Made by a program: the position numbers and the translations under genes. Under the pieces are notes generated by a model. It saw only the letters and a list, made by a program, of their open reading frames with translations, did no database searches and was not told where the DNA came from. Source: Rhynchopus sp. YZ270_cl-10 (lineage: Eukaryota > Euglenozoa > Diplonemea > Diplonemida > Diplonemidae). From it: DNA of 64,000 bases. Below are positions 1 through 10,816 of this stretch, one piece after another. How positions within the stretch are numbered: the stretch's first letter is position 1; each line of letters begins with the position of its first letter. The stretch covers positions 682,001 through 746,000 of the forward strand of contig OZ037861.1 in the NCBI GenBank assembly GCA_964035575.1, given 5' to 3'.

Positions 1-743
1 GGCGTGACAGCGGATGTGACGCTGTTAACGCACGGCGTGGAGACGGCAAAATCATTTTGGTTGGAACAAAGGAGCAGGTGGACAATGCGAGAACCACCCT
101 TGAGGCCTTCATTGCGTCGAGAAAGGTGAGTGAGATCGTTGTGGATGGCGCTCTGTTGCGGAAATACGCGCAGAAGCCATCGCTCATTGCGCAGATCAGA
201 AAGATTGAAGGGATGGAGGATGTCTTTGCGAGCAATGACATCGGGTTCATCAGGATTCAAGGAAGCACAGAGGCGGTGGAAAAGGGGGAAGCTCTGCTCT
301 CTGAGGCGCATGCTGAAAATGAAGCGAATTTGGGGAAAATCGAGTTTGAACGCGGCCGTGCAGGGGCGATCTACGGTGCAAAGGGAGGGTTGGTCTCTCG
401 CGTGGAGAAGGAATGCGAGGCTGTTGTGCATGTTGATAAAATCAAAGGTTTTGTTCTCGTGGTCAGCACCTCCCCAGAAAACACCGCGAAGGCGCTGAAG
501 GAGTTCGAAGACGCATTGGAAAAGGATAAAATCGCAAACCCTGTCGTTCATGAGCCTGTCGCGAAAGGAGGGAAGAAGGGAGGAAAGGGAGGAGGAGGAG
601 GAGGAGGAGGAGGAGGAGGCAAAGGTGAAGGCGGAGAGAAAGGAAGCAAGGGTGGCAAAGGCAAAAAGGGAGGAAAAGGAGGTGAAAAGGGTGGCAAAGG
701 AAAAGGGGGAGGTAAGGCAGGTGGAAAGAAGGGAGGTGATTGA
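1..743 (+). CDS. Multi-KH-domain RNA-binding protein, C-terminal part (5' end outside window)
   Basis: The frame is open from the window edge to a TGA at 741-743, so the start or an earlier exon lies upstream. The clearest domain is a type I KH fold at about nt 330-525, with a GAKGG loop in the GXXG position followed by an IE/VEKE-type helix and a hydrophobic strand. Two weaker KH-like units precede it, and the first is cut by the window edge. KH domains bind single-stranded RNA or DNA; tandem arrays of them are typical of vigilin-type proteins, but the family assignment is inferred. The last 60 residues are almost only Gly and Lys (nt 560-740), a basic low-complexity tail that could aid RNA binding or condensation. 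AT-rich spacer follows the stop. Confidence 0.75.
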   Translation, partial: RDSGCDAVNARRGDGKIILVGTKEQVDNARTTLEAFIASRKVSEIVVDGALLRKYAQKPSLIAQIRKIEGMEDVFASNDIGFIRIQGSTEAVEKGEALLSEAHAENEANLGKIEFERGRAGAIYGAKGGLVSRVEKECEAVVHVDKIKGFVLVVSTSPENTAKALKEFEDALEKDKIANPVVHEPVAKGGKKGGKGGGGGGGGGGGKGEGGEKGSKGGKGKKGGKGGEKGGKGKGGGKAGGKKGGD

Positions 744-2496
744 GAAATAACCTGATTTTTGTGATTTTTTTTTTTGATTTTGGAGAAGGGGTAAATCCCT
801 GAAGTGATGCTCCGATTTCTTTTCTTTTTTGATAAAAAAACAAATAGTAGCGGAGAAGGATTATGAGATGTGAATTTAAAGAGAGGCACAAAACCATCTT
901 GCAAAAAAAAAATTTTACTTAGTTTTTTTTTTCCTCCTCCGGTGTAGTGGAGACTCACCTTGAGAGAGAGAGAGAGAACACATTTCTACGATAGCGTTCT
1001 GCCTGCGTCTGCAGAGACGATATATTTTTGCACGATTTTTCTTTTCTTTTTTTGATCGATAAAAGATGGTGTCTCAGAGACACCATATCTTTTCAGTTCT
1101 TTGATTATTTTGTGCCTGCTTGCAACCTCCCTCATGTGTGCATGCCATTTAAATGCCCTCTGGGGGGTTCGACAACCCCGCGGAGAAGTGCCTGAGTCTT
1201 CCGGTGTACGGTGAGGGCGTTTTGTACTTTCAACTTTTCTTTTATTTTGTTTTTTTGTTACGAAGGTGATTCAAAGCACATTATGAAGCTAGGTTCATCT
1301 TACAAAAAAAAAAAAAAAAAATGATGTATTTCGATTCTCTCTTTCCTTAAAACAAGAATAATATACAGCATTGGTGTGATTCAGGGGGTACGGACAACCC
1401 ATGGACAACCCACGGAAGAACCACGGGGGAACCACGGAGAACTGTTTCGGGCTATATTAAGATTTGCGGAGCACCTTCGGGGGAACCACGGGGGAACCAC
1501 GGAGAATCCGTTTGGGTGATCACACCAAGCATTGATTTTTCCTTTCGGCTGTGTGACGCTGGCGATGGCGCGTTCATCTGTCTAGGTTTTATTTTTATTT
1601 TTTTTTTTTTACCAAGCGCATGGGGGGTGAAACATCTTTTCAGATGATGTGGAATCTTATCATCTTTTTCACATCGTGTCACGTCGTGAAAAAAAGGAAA
1701 AAAAAAAAAAAAAAAAAAAAGTGCTCGCACACGATCTGCAGCAGTTCTACTCAATATTTTTTCAGATGAGTCACCACCACGGTTCGCACGGATCGCGATC
1801 CGTCAACTGCGGTACTTTTCCGGGAAAAACAAAAAAAAAAAAAGTGGAGTGCGCACGGGGGTCGCGCTACGCCCCTATCGCCCCTATCGACTACCGTAGA
1901 TTTTTGACGATTTTGCTCGGTACGTTTTTCCTTACTAAAACCAGAGAATCTCATATTTCATAGTAAGAGTATTTCGGAGTGTTTTTGGACACACATGTGA
2001 CCCCACCGTGGAGAGCAATCGGCTCGCGCAATCAAAAGAAAGCAGAGAAAAAGGAAAAAGAAAAAAGACAAAAGTTGGGTACCGTGCGCCTGCGGCGCTA
2101 CTGTGTTCCCACTCAAAACACCACAATTTCATCTGAAGTTAGGTTTTCAAACCTGAAAACCCCTTGTTTACGAGTGTGGGTTCATATTTTGCAAAAATTT
2201 AAGTCAATAAAATTTTGTCCATTTTTCCAAAATGACCCCACCACTTTCTGCAATCGCGCCGAATCGGACGATGCGATCGACAAAAACGCGTGATCTGGAC
2301 CCCAAAATTTTGGTCAAAATCACGTGATCTGGGAACATGCTTGTTTTTGACCAAAGCAAAAAAAATTTCTTTGCCCTAAATCGGGCGTGGTAGGTGATAC
2401 AATGGCCCAAAAAATCTAAAGAAAATCTCAGATTGACTTTTTCTGGAAAAAAATTTTCAAGTGAAAATTTCAGCCAAAAATACGGTCATTTTCACC

Positions 2497-2534
<38 letters not shown>

Positions 2535-3504
2535 CACGACGTTTTTTTTTTCACGATCAAGAAACGAAGTTGTGAGAGATTTCCGAAATTTTAGATCGTG
2601 ATAAGATCTTTTACCCCCCATGCAAGCGGTTTTCCGAAAAAAAAAATCATTTTTTTTTTAACCAGAGTCCTTCACTTTCTCCTCACCAAAATAAAAAGAA
2701 CAAGAATGCTTGCCGAAAAAAAGCACCGCTTTTTTTTTCCGTTTAGCTACTCTGCAGAAGGTACAATGGTTAAATATGATTTACGTCGCTGTGTTGTGTT
2801 TTGTTGCGAAAACGCTTCTGGTGCCTCCCCCACTCTCCCATATCGATAAGGGTTAAATGAAGGACGGATTGCACATTGCCTGTTTTTGTTAAAGGTGACT
2901 ACGCAACAGTGAAGATAAGGTTTTAGCTAACATTTGTTTTGTATTTTATTTTATTTTTTGGAACACAAAAAGAAAAAAGGTTTAACCATACACAAGCCAT
3001 AGAAAAAGGAGCGGAATGTGTAACCCAGTCTAAAACGTAGCCCTTTTTTGTTGTATTTTTGAAGGTGTTTGTGTGTACAACAGAACTTTGTCTTATTTGT
3101 CCTACACTAATTTCTTTAAGATCGTGTCTGCACGAGAGGCACATCTGTTGGGTGGAAAGAAGAAAACACCCCAAGGCTGAACTCTCACTTAATACAACAA
3201 AAGTTTTCAAAAAAACAAAGGGGAAATCCAACGAACAAAATGTACCAAAAAAGCTCCCAATTTTTTTTTTTCTAGAATTTTTACGACAAAACAAAAGCTT
3301 TTACCCCCCACACACACACACACAACCAACCACTACAGGAGAAGAGGAGCAACACACAAAAAAAAACCCCCCTCAAAAAAAAAATGCAGTTCTGCACACA
3401 ATAACTCCACAAATTTTTGTTTTTTCTCATTTTCCTTTTTTTTTTTTGATTTTTCAAAAAATAGATACAATCTTCTTCTTCTTCTTCTTTACACTTATAG
3501 AAAC
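744..3504. other. AT-rich intergenic spacer, no gene seen
   Basis: This stretch is dominated by A and T homopolymers of 10-30 bases. Short open frames exist on both strands but encode Phe/Lys runs and look accidental. It holds a CACGG-type minisatellite (1390-1508), a GGGTTCGACAACCCC hairpin at 1165-1180 and, at about 2365-2490, a copy of a dispersed motif containing ATCGGGCGTGGTA that recurs near 43780 and, more weakly, near 16370 and 44170. The last 100 bases before the next gene are pyrimidine rich. Confidence 0.6.
1390..1508. repeat. Minisatellite of about 11 bp (GGAACCACGG type)
   Basis: Imperfect units such as GGGGGAACCACGG occur in two clusters, at about 1390-1440 and 1478-1508, separated by non-repetitive sequence. 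No coding function is apparent. Confidence 0.6.
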
Positions 3505-5850
3505 ATGCCCTGCTCATCCTCTATTACCAATACAGCATTGATATATGCCCCCCCTTCTTCCGAGACATCTCCTCCACCTCCTACACCGCTAGCACAGCAG
3601 ATTTTAGAACGGACAGACTCGCTTCTTCACCTCGCTGGTGCCTCTTTGGCGCGATGTAATGCAGTAAAAGCTTTGGACATGGAACTCTGTGATCTTCAAG
3701 TCCAAAATGCTGTATTCATCCACATGAGTCCTCTTCAATTATTAGAACACGAGGTTGCAACAGGGGAGCAAGCGGACTTTAGAATTTATGATAAGTTGTG
3801 CGAAAGATTCGATTCCGACGGTGATGCATTAGCTCATGGAGAATGGAGTCCTTTTCCTCATTTTTCCAGCATTTTAAAGGAAAATGATATAGGAGCCTCT
3901 AGACACCGTTTTTGGCAATGTGTAATAAATTCGTGTCTCCGAGCATCAAGCCGCAGTCTTTTTTCGGATTCAAATTCTTGTCATATTCCAATCTCAGTCA
4001 ATGATATCGCGACCATCAAAACACCGCTCTGTCTTTGCACTGCAGCACGAACCTTTGCCTCCCCAAAACAAACAGTTTCCTGGGCCCATTCGGTACCCCA
4101 AACTACCCTAAAAGACTTCTTAGAACTTCTTCTCCGTCAATTAGCTGGAATGGGCTTTGCACGGCAGATCTTTATTGACCCCTTCCTTGGAGGAACCGAA
4201 GGCGGGCTAGAAATACTTCACTACATTTCTCGATGCGAAAACGTTGTGCTCCGGATGAATGCCGAGTCGTTGCACAAATTTCTTTCTTCATCTCCTCCAC
4301 TTCTTGCTCTGTGGAGGGGTAGGAGGGGGGGAGAAGACGGAGAACAAAACAGAGAGCACAACCCTCTCCTTCACCACCATACACAAAATTCCTCTCCTTC
4401 CCTCTCCCTTCGTCTGTGCCGTCGGCTTAATTATTCAGATTTGCAGAACCTTCTCCAAACGTATCTCTGCGAGGAAATCCCTTGGGGGTCTGTCAATACC
4501 GATTTGCTCCGTTTTTTGCCGAAGGAGACTGTCAAATTATCCTCTTTTTTGCAAAAGGTAAAAACCGCGCAGAGCCGGAAGAGGAAGAGAGGAGAGGATG
4601 GAGGGGAGGATGGAGGAGAGGATGGAGGAGGAAGAGAAGGGTTTATGTGTGGCGGGGTGGGCTGTGGGTGTGTGGCGTCGCTTTCGCTGTGTTCGGTGAC
4701 ACTGTCGCATCCGTTGCTGTTGCTGTCTCTCGCAAAGGTGTTGGGTGGTTGCTCCAGGCTGACTGACGTAGAGTTGAAACACAACCACGATGTTTCAGTC
4801 TACGTCCTTGGAGGGGACCAACCACCCCCTTCCGCACAGCTCTACGCAAAGGAACCCCTCGTAAAAGTGGCCATCTCAGAGAATTTCAAAAAAACGCATT
4901 TCGGGCCAAATGAGGGGTTTGTTTGCAAGCCCAGGACTGCCTCTGGGTTTCCTCAGTTTGAGACGGTGTTTCGGGGTCTGAGCCAAAAGGGGTGTGGCGT
5001 GCGGAGGTTGGTTGTGAATGGGAATTTTGTGGCGTCGGATTTTTTTAGTTCGTGGAGGGAAGGGTGCTTGATGGAGTTGGTTTCGCTGGATTTGACTGAA
5101 AATGATATTTGTCTTGATGAATGTTGTGATGCATCTGGGGCAGCTGGGTTTCCATTTTTTGGGTTTCTCCGCAAGCTGGAAACTCTGATTCTTACAGAAA
5201 ATCCGCTTTGTGCGGGGCGTATGATAGGTGAGAGGAGTGTTTCTTCTGTCTCTCAAAACACACCATTGCCAGCTGTTCTCTTTACTATACCGCCAATCCT
5301 TATAGAATTAGATGTGAGCCAGAGCTTGATTGGTTTGGATGTTCTTGCGTTGTGCGTCCAGCGGAGCACCACCTTGCAGAGATTGCGTGCGAATCAATGC
5401 CGTAGTACAATTCCCGGGGTTGGTGTTGAATGGGTGGAGATGTTATTCGCGATGCCGAGTTTGAGGGAGCTGGAGCTGGTGGGGTGTCGCCTGGGGGTGG
5501 AGGAGGCAAGAGCATTTTGTCGTTGGGTGCCGAGGACGGTGGGGTTGGAGAGATTGGCGGTGGGGGGGTTGAACGATGTGGCGTTCACGGGGTTGCTAGC
5601 GGCAGGAGGAGGAGGGGAGCGACGCATCACAACGCTCGACCTCACCAACATGCACCTCCCACTGCAGCACCTCACCTCGGCACCCCCGGCGTCAGGTCTC
5701 TTCCGCACGGTGCGTCTCGGTGGAGAGGGAGGGTTGGCGGCAGGGTGCTACGGAAACCTGGTGCGCGGCAAGGATGGGGCGACGGTGACGACGATTGTCA
5801 GACCCGACCCCGGGAGGGGTGGCGAGTATTCGTTGGATGTGGATGCGTGA
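3505..5850 (+). CDS. Leucine-rich-repeat-like protein, 781 aa
   Basis: A single open frame begins at the first ATG after a T-rich leader. The N-terminal half has no family I recognise. Residues about 360-382 form a basic KRKRG stretch followed by acidic/Gly repeats (GEDGGEDGG), which could act as a nuclear signal. The C-terminal 300 residues contain spaced segments of the LRR type (for example LVSLDLTENDI, LETLILTENPL, LRELELVGCRLG, ITTLDLTNMHL), resembling ribonuclease-inhibitor-like LRRs with irregular spacing. LRRs are protein-interaction surfaces, and no catalytic motif is visible. The gene appears intronless. Codon use grows GC-rich towards the 3' end. The LRR assignment is fairly secure, the function unknown. 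Confidence 0.7.
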   Translation: MPCSSSITNTALIYAPPSSETSPPPPTPLAQQILERTDSLLHLAGASLARCNAVKALDMELCDLQVQNAVFIHMSPLQLLEHEVATGEQADFRIYDKLCERFDSDGDALAHGEWSPFPHFSSILKENDIGASRHRFWQCVINSCLRASSRSLFSDSNSCHIPISVNDIATIKTPLCLCTAARTFASPKQTVSWAHSVPQTTLKDFLELLLRQLAGMGFARQIFIDPFLGGTEGGLEILHYISRCENVVLRMNAESLHKFLSSSPPLLALWRGRRGGEDGEQNREHNPLLHHHTQNSSPSLSLRLCRRLNYSDLQNLLQTYLCEEIPWGSVNTDLLRFLPKETVKLSSFLQKVKTAQSRKRKRGEDGGEDGGEDGGGREGFMCGGVGCGCVASLSLCSVTLSHPLLLLSLAKVLGGCSRLTDVELKHNHDVSVYVLGGDQPPPSAQLYAKEPLVKVAISENFKKTHFGPNEGFVCKPRTASGFPQFETVFRGLSQKGCGVRRLVVNGNFVASDFFSSWREGCLMELVSLDLTENDICLDECCDASGAAGFPFFGFLRKLETLILTENPLCAGRMIGERSVSSVSQNTPLPAVLFTIPPILIELDVSQSLIGLDVLALCVQRSTTLQRLRANQCRSTIPGVGVEWVEMLFAMPSLRELELVGCRLGVEEARAFCRWVPRTVGLERLAVGGLNDVAFTGLLAAGGGGERRITTLDLTNMHLPLQHLTSAPPASGLFRTVRLGGEGGLAAGCYGNLVRGKDGATVTTIVRPDPGRGGEYSLDVDA

Positions 5851-6732
5851 GGGGGGTGGGTGGGTGCGCCATTTATATAGCTGATGCTGTGCGATAACGG
5901 ATGTGATCAAAGGTGAGAAAAAAAGCAAAAAAGAAAAATATGGGCAATGAGCATGCATTTATGGGATTTGACCCATTTTTACTGCACGTTGTGATGCAAA
6001 TACAAAAACACAAATCAAAATAAAAGCCACCCCTTTTGCAACGAATTGACGTCTGCATCTACGTCTTTATAGTACAAACCCCTTTCGACCTTGAGCACCG
6101 ATCCTTCCTCGGTAGGTGATTTAGGGGGTACCGTGGTCAGTATATTAGCTGTCCGAAAAATTAATAAATAAATAAAAAATGCTCTATGTGCTCAGAAACG
6201 GCACAGGGGTCCCCCAGAAAACATTTTCTGTACAACACGTCACGCCCCGCACTGGATTAGTGCCTTTTTTTGGGCCTAAAATTCAAAAATGCAAAAATGA
6301 CTTTGTACAAGGGCGTTTTTTACGTGTTTTTTCATGATTTTTCAAAGTCGCCAAAAATCATGTAAAATACTGCTTCCCACCCAACATTCTCTCCACAACA
6401 TCGTTCTGACACCCATAGGTCCAAAAAAAACAGGTTTTTATATATTTTTTTCAACAACTGGTGTATAATAAAATTCCACCAAAATCCACTATCCCACCTC
6501 ACCCACAGGCAAATATCTTAACTATGTGTACCTGTGTGAATTGATTCTGAGTGATAATGCAGCAACCGCTGGGTAGTTCTATGGGGTAAAACGCCACCTG
6601 GGGTCACAAGGCCCAGGCTCCTACCTTTCCAGGTAGGGGAGCTGTTGAGTGACCCATCGGACAATCGTTTGAAGGGTCTTGGAGGTTATGGTGTCGGGGG
6701 TGTCACTGTTCGTTTGTGTGGACATTTGAGAA
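5851..6732. other. Spacer, no gene seen
   Basis: AT-rich spacer between the LRR-like gene and a tandem repeat. AATAAA-like signals occur near 6020 and 6165. A short hairpin (ACCGA, seven-base loop, TCGGT) near 6096-6114 is followed by GTAGGTGATT and weakly resembles the structured element described at 31641. No plausible coding sequence was found. Confidence 0.5.
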
Positions 6733-7348
6733 GTGTTTGTGCAATTGGTCCCGTACCAAGGTTTCTTGTTGGATGTGATTTGTGCTGAAATGGATGCATT
6801 CTGAGGGTAAATGCTGCAAGCGCTAGGTATTCCGTGGTGCAAATAAATTGACATGTGTTTGCGGAATTGGTCCCGTACCAAGGTTTCTTGTTGGATGTGA
6901 TTTGTGCTGAAATGGATGCATTCTGAGGGTAAATGCTGCAAGCGCTAGGTATTCCGTGGTGCAAATAAATTGACATGTGTTTGCGGAATTGGTCCCGTAC
7001 CAAAGTGTCTTCTTGGATGTGATTTGTGCTGAAATGGATGCATTCTGAGGGTAAATGCTGCAAGCGCTAGGTATTCCGTGGCACAAATAAATTGATATGT
7101 GTTTGTGGAATTGGTCCCGTACCAAGGTTTCTTGTTGGGTGTGATTTGTGCTGAAATGGATGGATTCTGAGGGTAAATGCGGCAAGCGCTAGGTATTCCG
7201 TGGTGCAAATAAATTGACATGTGTTTGCGGAATTGGTCCCGTACCAAGGTTTCTTGTTGGGTGTGATTTGTGCTGAAATGGATGGATTCTGAGGGTAAAT
7301 GCTGCAAGCGCTAGGTATTCCGTGGTGCAAATAAATTGAAATGTGTGG
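6733..7348. repeat. 122-bp tandem repeat, five copies
   Basis: The sentence-like unit containing TTGGTCCCGTACCAA recurs five times at 122-bp spacing (near 6747, 6870, 6992, 7114 and 7236), with only a few differences per unit, and ends in a partial copy. Because 122 is not a multiple of three, the antisense open frames across it are artefacts. A more diverged, unit-like sequence appears at about 6550-6590. The array lies directly upstream of the zinc-binding gene at 7473. Confidence 0.9.
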
Positions 7349-7472
7349 ATTATTAACTTGACTTGGTTTTGCTTTTCCTCCTTGTTTTTTTTTTTTTTGT
7401 AATATCATGTATTTGAATTTCATTAACTCTTCAGAGTGTACACAGTGGATTCATTATATTTTCTTCAAAAAA

Positions 7473-8543
7473 ATGAGCAAGGAAGGAACCTGTGAACACT
7501 GTTGTCGCAGTTTTGGTAACCTCTATAAGCATAGAAGCAGTGAGACATGCCAAGGGATGACGTGGGTGTCCTCCGATGTCATAGCAGCGAGACTTGTGCG
7601 AAAAAGACGTGTGTTTTGTAGTCTTAGTGGCGATAAGATTGTGGGTGTATTCTCCAGCCTACTTGCAACGAGGGAGAGAATGAGGGCGAAAAATTCTGAC
7701 TTTCGCAACCTAGTCAGAATTTTGAAGCGCGAGATCGATGCTGAGGACGGACTAGAGTGGTGTAAGACGGTCGAAGATGAGAAGAAAGCTGCTCTGTATT
7801 GCTTCTCTGTCGGACAGTGTCCCTGCAGTGCGAATGCGATTGCGTGTGAAGAAGGAGATGTACTTCCCGCAGCAGTTGCGGACATTGACCTTGAGGACAC
7901 TGACGGTAGTGCCCTCAGTGACGATTTGTTGTTCCAGAGGGAGGAGCAAGGGGCAATGGACTGCGACAGTGATGACGGCGTGCATTCTTGTGCTGATGTT
8001 GCCGATGATCATCCGATGGACGCGCAGCGTGACACTGTTCTGCACTCGGGTGATGATAGTGAGGGTGAGGATGATTCCGATGAGGATGATGATGATAGTG
8101 ACAATGGCGATGATGGTGCTGATGGCGATGATGAAGATGACAAGAAGGATGCGATGCAGAAGACGGTCACTGCGTTCATGAAGGCCGTTGCAGGGCGTTC
8201 CCAAGCTGCACAACGTGCGTGTGGGGTTTCCTCTAAAGAGTTGGCCAAGGTGATTTCTGCGTGTGCCTCAGAAGCCGGTGTCACTCCTGTGGTTGTGCCC
8301 CCACAGGGTCTGCTGAACAGAAAGGGGGGCGCGCTTGGATTCTTTATGCCTGGTAAGAAGCTCAGTGATTCCTGGGCGGTCTTTCGAAAAAATGTGAATG
8401 TGAAGGGGAAAAGGGGGGTGCATGCCTTTTATTGCACGAATATGGCTTGTGCGGAGCATTGGCCACAGAGCGAACACATGTCAGATGTCGACCCCTCCTG
8501 CAACGACGACACTCCCACAGACCAGATTCTGTTCCAGATGTGA
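7473..8543 (+). CDS. Protein with N-terminal Cys/His zinc motif and acidic centre, 356 aa
   Basis: I prefer the ATG at 7473 over an upstream in-frame ATG at 7407. It lies in an A-rich context, and the protein then starts directly with a C-X2-C ... H ... C cluster (CEHC, then KHRSSETC), a likely single zinc knuckle or finger. Residues about 190-250 are an Asp/Glu/Ser-rich acidic tract. The C-terminus has further Cys and His (YCTNMACAEHW) that could bind metal. I recognise no family. Zinc motif plus acidic stretch would fit a DNA-binding or chromatin role, or a protein of a mobile element, but neither is shown. Just 3' of the stop lies a duplicated 116-bp segment. Confidence 0.6.
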   Translation: MSKEGTCEHCCRSFGNLYKHRSSETCQGMTWVSSDVIAARLVRKRRVFCSLSGDKIVGVFSSLLATRERMRAKNSDFRNLVRILKREIDAEDGLEWCKTVEDEKKAALYCFSVGQCPCSANAIACEEGDVLPAAVADIDLEDTDGSALSDDLLFQREEQGAMDCDSDDGVHSCADVADDHPMDAQRDTVLHSGDDSEGEDDSDEDDDDSDNGDDGADGDDEDDKKDAMQKTVTAFMKAVAGRSQAAQRACGVSSKELAKVISACASEAGVTPVVVPPQGLLNRKGGALGFFMPGKKLSDSWAVFRKNVNVKGKRGVHAFYCTNMACAEHWPQSEHMSDVDPSCNDDTPTDQILFQM

Positions 8544-8561
8544 TGTTTCGATGTGTTTTCA

Positions 8562-8797
8562 GTACCATTGTATTGTGCTAATTGGTCGCCGCCTGAAGTA
8601 TCCGTAATTGAATTAGTTCTGTATTCTGTGATCAGTCTTATGAGTGTATGCTGCATGCGACAATTGAAAGATCTGAAACAACATTGTATTGTGCTAATTG
8701 GTGGCCACCCGAAGTTTCCGTAATTGAACTAGTTATGAAATCTGTTGTCAGTGTTATGGGTGGCATGCTGCATGCTCTGCCGACAATTGAACGCTTG
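8562..8797. repeat. Tandem duplication, 116-bp unit, 3' of the zinc-motif gene
   Basis: Two diverged copies of about 116 bp begin at 8566 and 8682, both starting CATTGTATTGTGCTAATTGG and both ending in a GCATGCTGCATG-like stretch. They are about 80-85% alike by eye. They may belong to the 3' untranslated region of the preceding gene. Confidence 0.8.
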
Positions 8798-9808
8798 AAA
8801 CAATATTCGGTAGATTCTCAGAATTCGGATTTTTGCTGAGGTGGCGGACCACTGTCCGCGATAGCAAGGCTTCGCGCTAACTTTCAGGGAAAAAAATTGA
8901 ATAATTGACATGTGGTGTTCGAGGCGAAGTCGATATTGACAGGGCGCTGACAAGTCGTGGACCGATTTCCGAAAGCACCAACATAGCGAAAAAAATAAAA
9001 ATCAAAAAAAAAAAAAAAAATTTTTCCAGGTCGTGGGCTGGACCTAAAACTGCATCCGGGGGTCCTTTCGTGGCACTTCCTCCAGAAACCCTGTGAAGGT
9101 CTTGGCCTGAGGGTACAAAGTGCTGGGATGGCTAACCCCGGGAAATGAAGGTGGTCACACACTGTGGAGGTACACACCCGATCCCTAATGAGTCAACACT
9201 ACACCTAGGTGCCGGCCTATTACTCGTCTAGTAGGCAAGGGGGAAGTACAGACACCACCGCAGCCAGGACACCTCCCTGAGGCTCTTTACAATGATGAGA
9301 ATAGTAACCAAAACCCCACACCAAGTGTGACTCTCACTCACACCGCTGGCGGGCACACTTCGGCACGTGCCTGTGAGGGCTGCCCTGATTGATCTTCCCA
9401 GTAACTAGCGAATGCTGCCTGAGTATAAAAAAAAATATTTTTTTTTGAAAAAAAACGGCCCAAAACGACAAATTAGTTTTTAGGACAAAAATTTCCTCAC
9501 AAATCGTTAAGCATGGAACCCCCTAGGTGATTGCCGACTCAGCATAGACAGTAGTGCAGTTGGAGCTTCGTTTTGGGATACTGTGCTGTGCTGTGCTGTG
9601 CTGTGTTGGGGTGGTGTTCGAAGTCAGGTGTTGTGTAATTCCTAAGTGCGGAACACTGCCGAATGGGTGGGGTGTGCTGAAGTCACGACGCAAAGGTTGC
9701 TCCTGTTGTGTGTTCTCCAGTCATTTGATCCCACACTCTGTCTTCATCCCAAACCACCCAACCCCTTCCAGACACCCTGCACCCTCCCACCTCTTTGAAA
9801 CACACAAC
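8798..9808. other. Spacer with a complex ~450-bp segment, no open frame
   Basis: At 9030-9430 the DNA is GC-balanced and non-repetitive, unlike the surrounding AT-rich spacer. It contains short dyads (for example around GGTGCCGGCC at 9209-9218) but no long frame on either strand. It could be a relic of a mobile element or an RNA gene; I cannot decide. A (GCTGT)n microsatellite lies at 9581-9607. Confidence 0.4.
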
Positions 9809-10816
9809 ATGGTGTCTGACACGCAGCCCACCGCACCACAGATGCCCAGCTGTGAGATATGTGACGTGCCTGCACAGCTGCAGTGTGGGATCTGCACGGA
9901 GATGTTCTTCTGCGACAAGCCTGAGTGCTACGATGCTTGCCACCCAAGGAAACGCGACAGGGATACACATCGTGCTTCTGTCATTTCGTACGGGACGTCG
10001 TCGAAGTGTGCACAGCACCCAGAGCACCCACTGTGCGTTGTTTGTGAAGACCCTGCGTGTGGTGAAGCGTTGATCTGCTTGCGCTGTGAGAAGTCTGGGG
10101 CACATGTGGGACACAAGACTGTTGACATCACGGACTGCATGAAACGCCAGTGTAACGCCCTCCTCTCGCACGTAGCAGACCTGACAGCACAGCGGACTGC
10201 TGCAGAGGAGAAGTGCCGTGTGCTTGAGGCACTCCCACCCACGGAGGGCAGGTACAAAGACCTTCTCCTGCAGACACGCGTCGAGCACCTCATGATGTGT
10301 GAGGATGTGTCGCGCAGCGAAGTCGTGTGTGAGGAGGAGCTGGCACGGAGCTTCCTCACACAAGCACTCAGTCGTGAAGGGGGGGTGTGTGCGCTGAAGA
10401 CGTTTGTTGCGAAGGCAGGAGACATGATTGCTGAGTGTGAGGCGGTGTGCCAGCTTGGGGACGACCAGGTGCTGCGCGCGGTCACAGAGTCGCAGGCCGT
10501 TGTGCGGAGCATCGACAGCATGGCAGCGAGTGGAGACGGCCACTGCCTTGTGGGTGCTCCACACCCACACGCAACGTTTTCCCTGAAGTTGCCTGTTGCG
10601 AACGTGCAGAGGTTGGCGCTTTGTGTGCCTGTGGTTGTGCAGGGGTTGGATGGAACGGTACAGAATGTTGAGGTGGGTGTGGATGACACGGGCAGGGACT
10701 TGCGTCGGAAGGTGGCGTCTGCAGTGGGGTTGCCTGAAGACAGCTTCAACATGATTTTCAGAGCTGAATCGATTGCAAGAGGACGTGGTATATGCCTTCT
10801 GGGGAACGCCACGTAA
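9809..10816 (+). CDS. Tandem B-box zinc-finger protein with coiled coil and truncated ubiquitin-like domain, 335 aa
   Basis: The ATG at 9809 (ACAACATGG context) is chosen because the sequence upstream is low-complexity and Cys/Pro-rich. Residues 15-54 fit B-box type 1 (C15-X2-C18-X7-C26-X2-C29-X5-C35-X4-C40, then H45 and H54). Residues 67-102 fit B-box type 2 (C67, H70, C76, C79, C84, C90, C93, H99, H102). Helical, probably coiled-coil sequence follows to about 240. Residues about 265-325 resemble a degenerate ubiquitin-like fold (QGLDGTVQNVEV ... DLRRKVASAVGLPEDSFNMIF). The same B-box/coil/ubiquitin-like module is in the gene at 21820. This copy ends abruptly: after residue ~325 the sequence jumps into duplicated block 1 and stops within a dozen codons, so the C-terminal LRR part of its relative is missing. 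TRIM-like proteins with this layout are often scaffolds or ubiquitin ligases, but no RING is visible here. Confidence 0.75.
   Translation: MVSDTQPTAPQMPSCEICDVPAQLQCGICTEMFFCDKPECYDACHPRKRDRDTHRASVISYGTSSKCAQHPEHPLCVVCEDPACGEALICLRCEKSGAHVGHKTVDITDCMKRQCNALLSHVADLTAQRTAAEEKCRVLEALPPTEGRYKDLLLQTRVEHLMMCEDVSRSEVVCEEELARSFLTQALSREGGVCALKTFVAKAGDMIAECEAVCQLGDDQVLRAVTESQAVVRSIDSMAASGDGHCLVGAPHPHATFSLKLPVANVQRLALCVPVVVQGLDGTVQNVEVGVDDTGRDLRRKVASAVGLPEDSFNMIFRAESIARGRGICLLGNAT

Noticed and set aside
1160-1190. tRNA T-arm-like GGGGTTCGACAACCCC
   Set aside because: No acceptor, D-arm or anticodon arm can be placed at the right distance on either strand.
3505-5850. Assignment of the 781-aa gene to a specific LRR family such as NLR
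   Set aside because: No nucleotide-binding domain or regular LRR period is visible; only irregular LRR-like segments.
6621-7423. Overlapping antisense frames of about 120 codons with QNASISAQITSNKKPWYGTN-type repeats
   Set aside because: They come from the 122-bp tandem repeat; since 122 is not divisible by three the frame changes in each unit.
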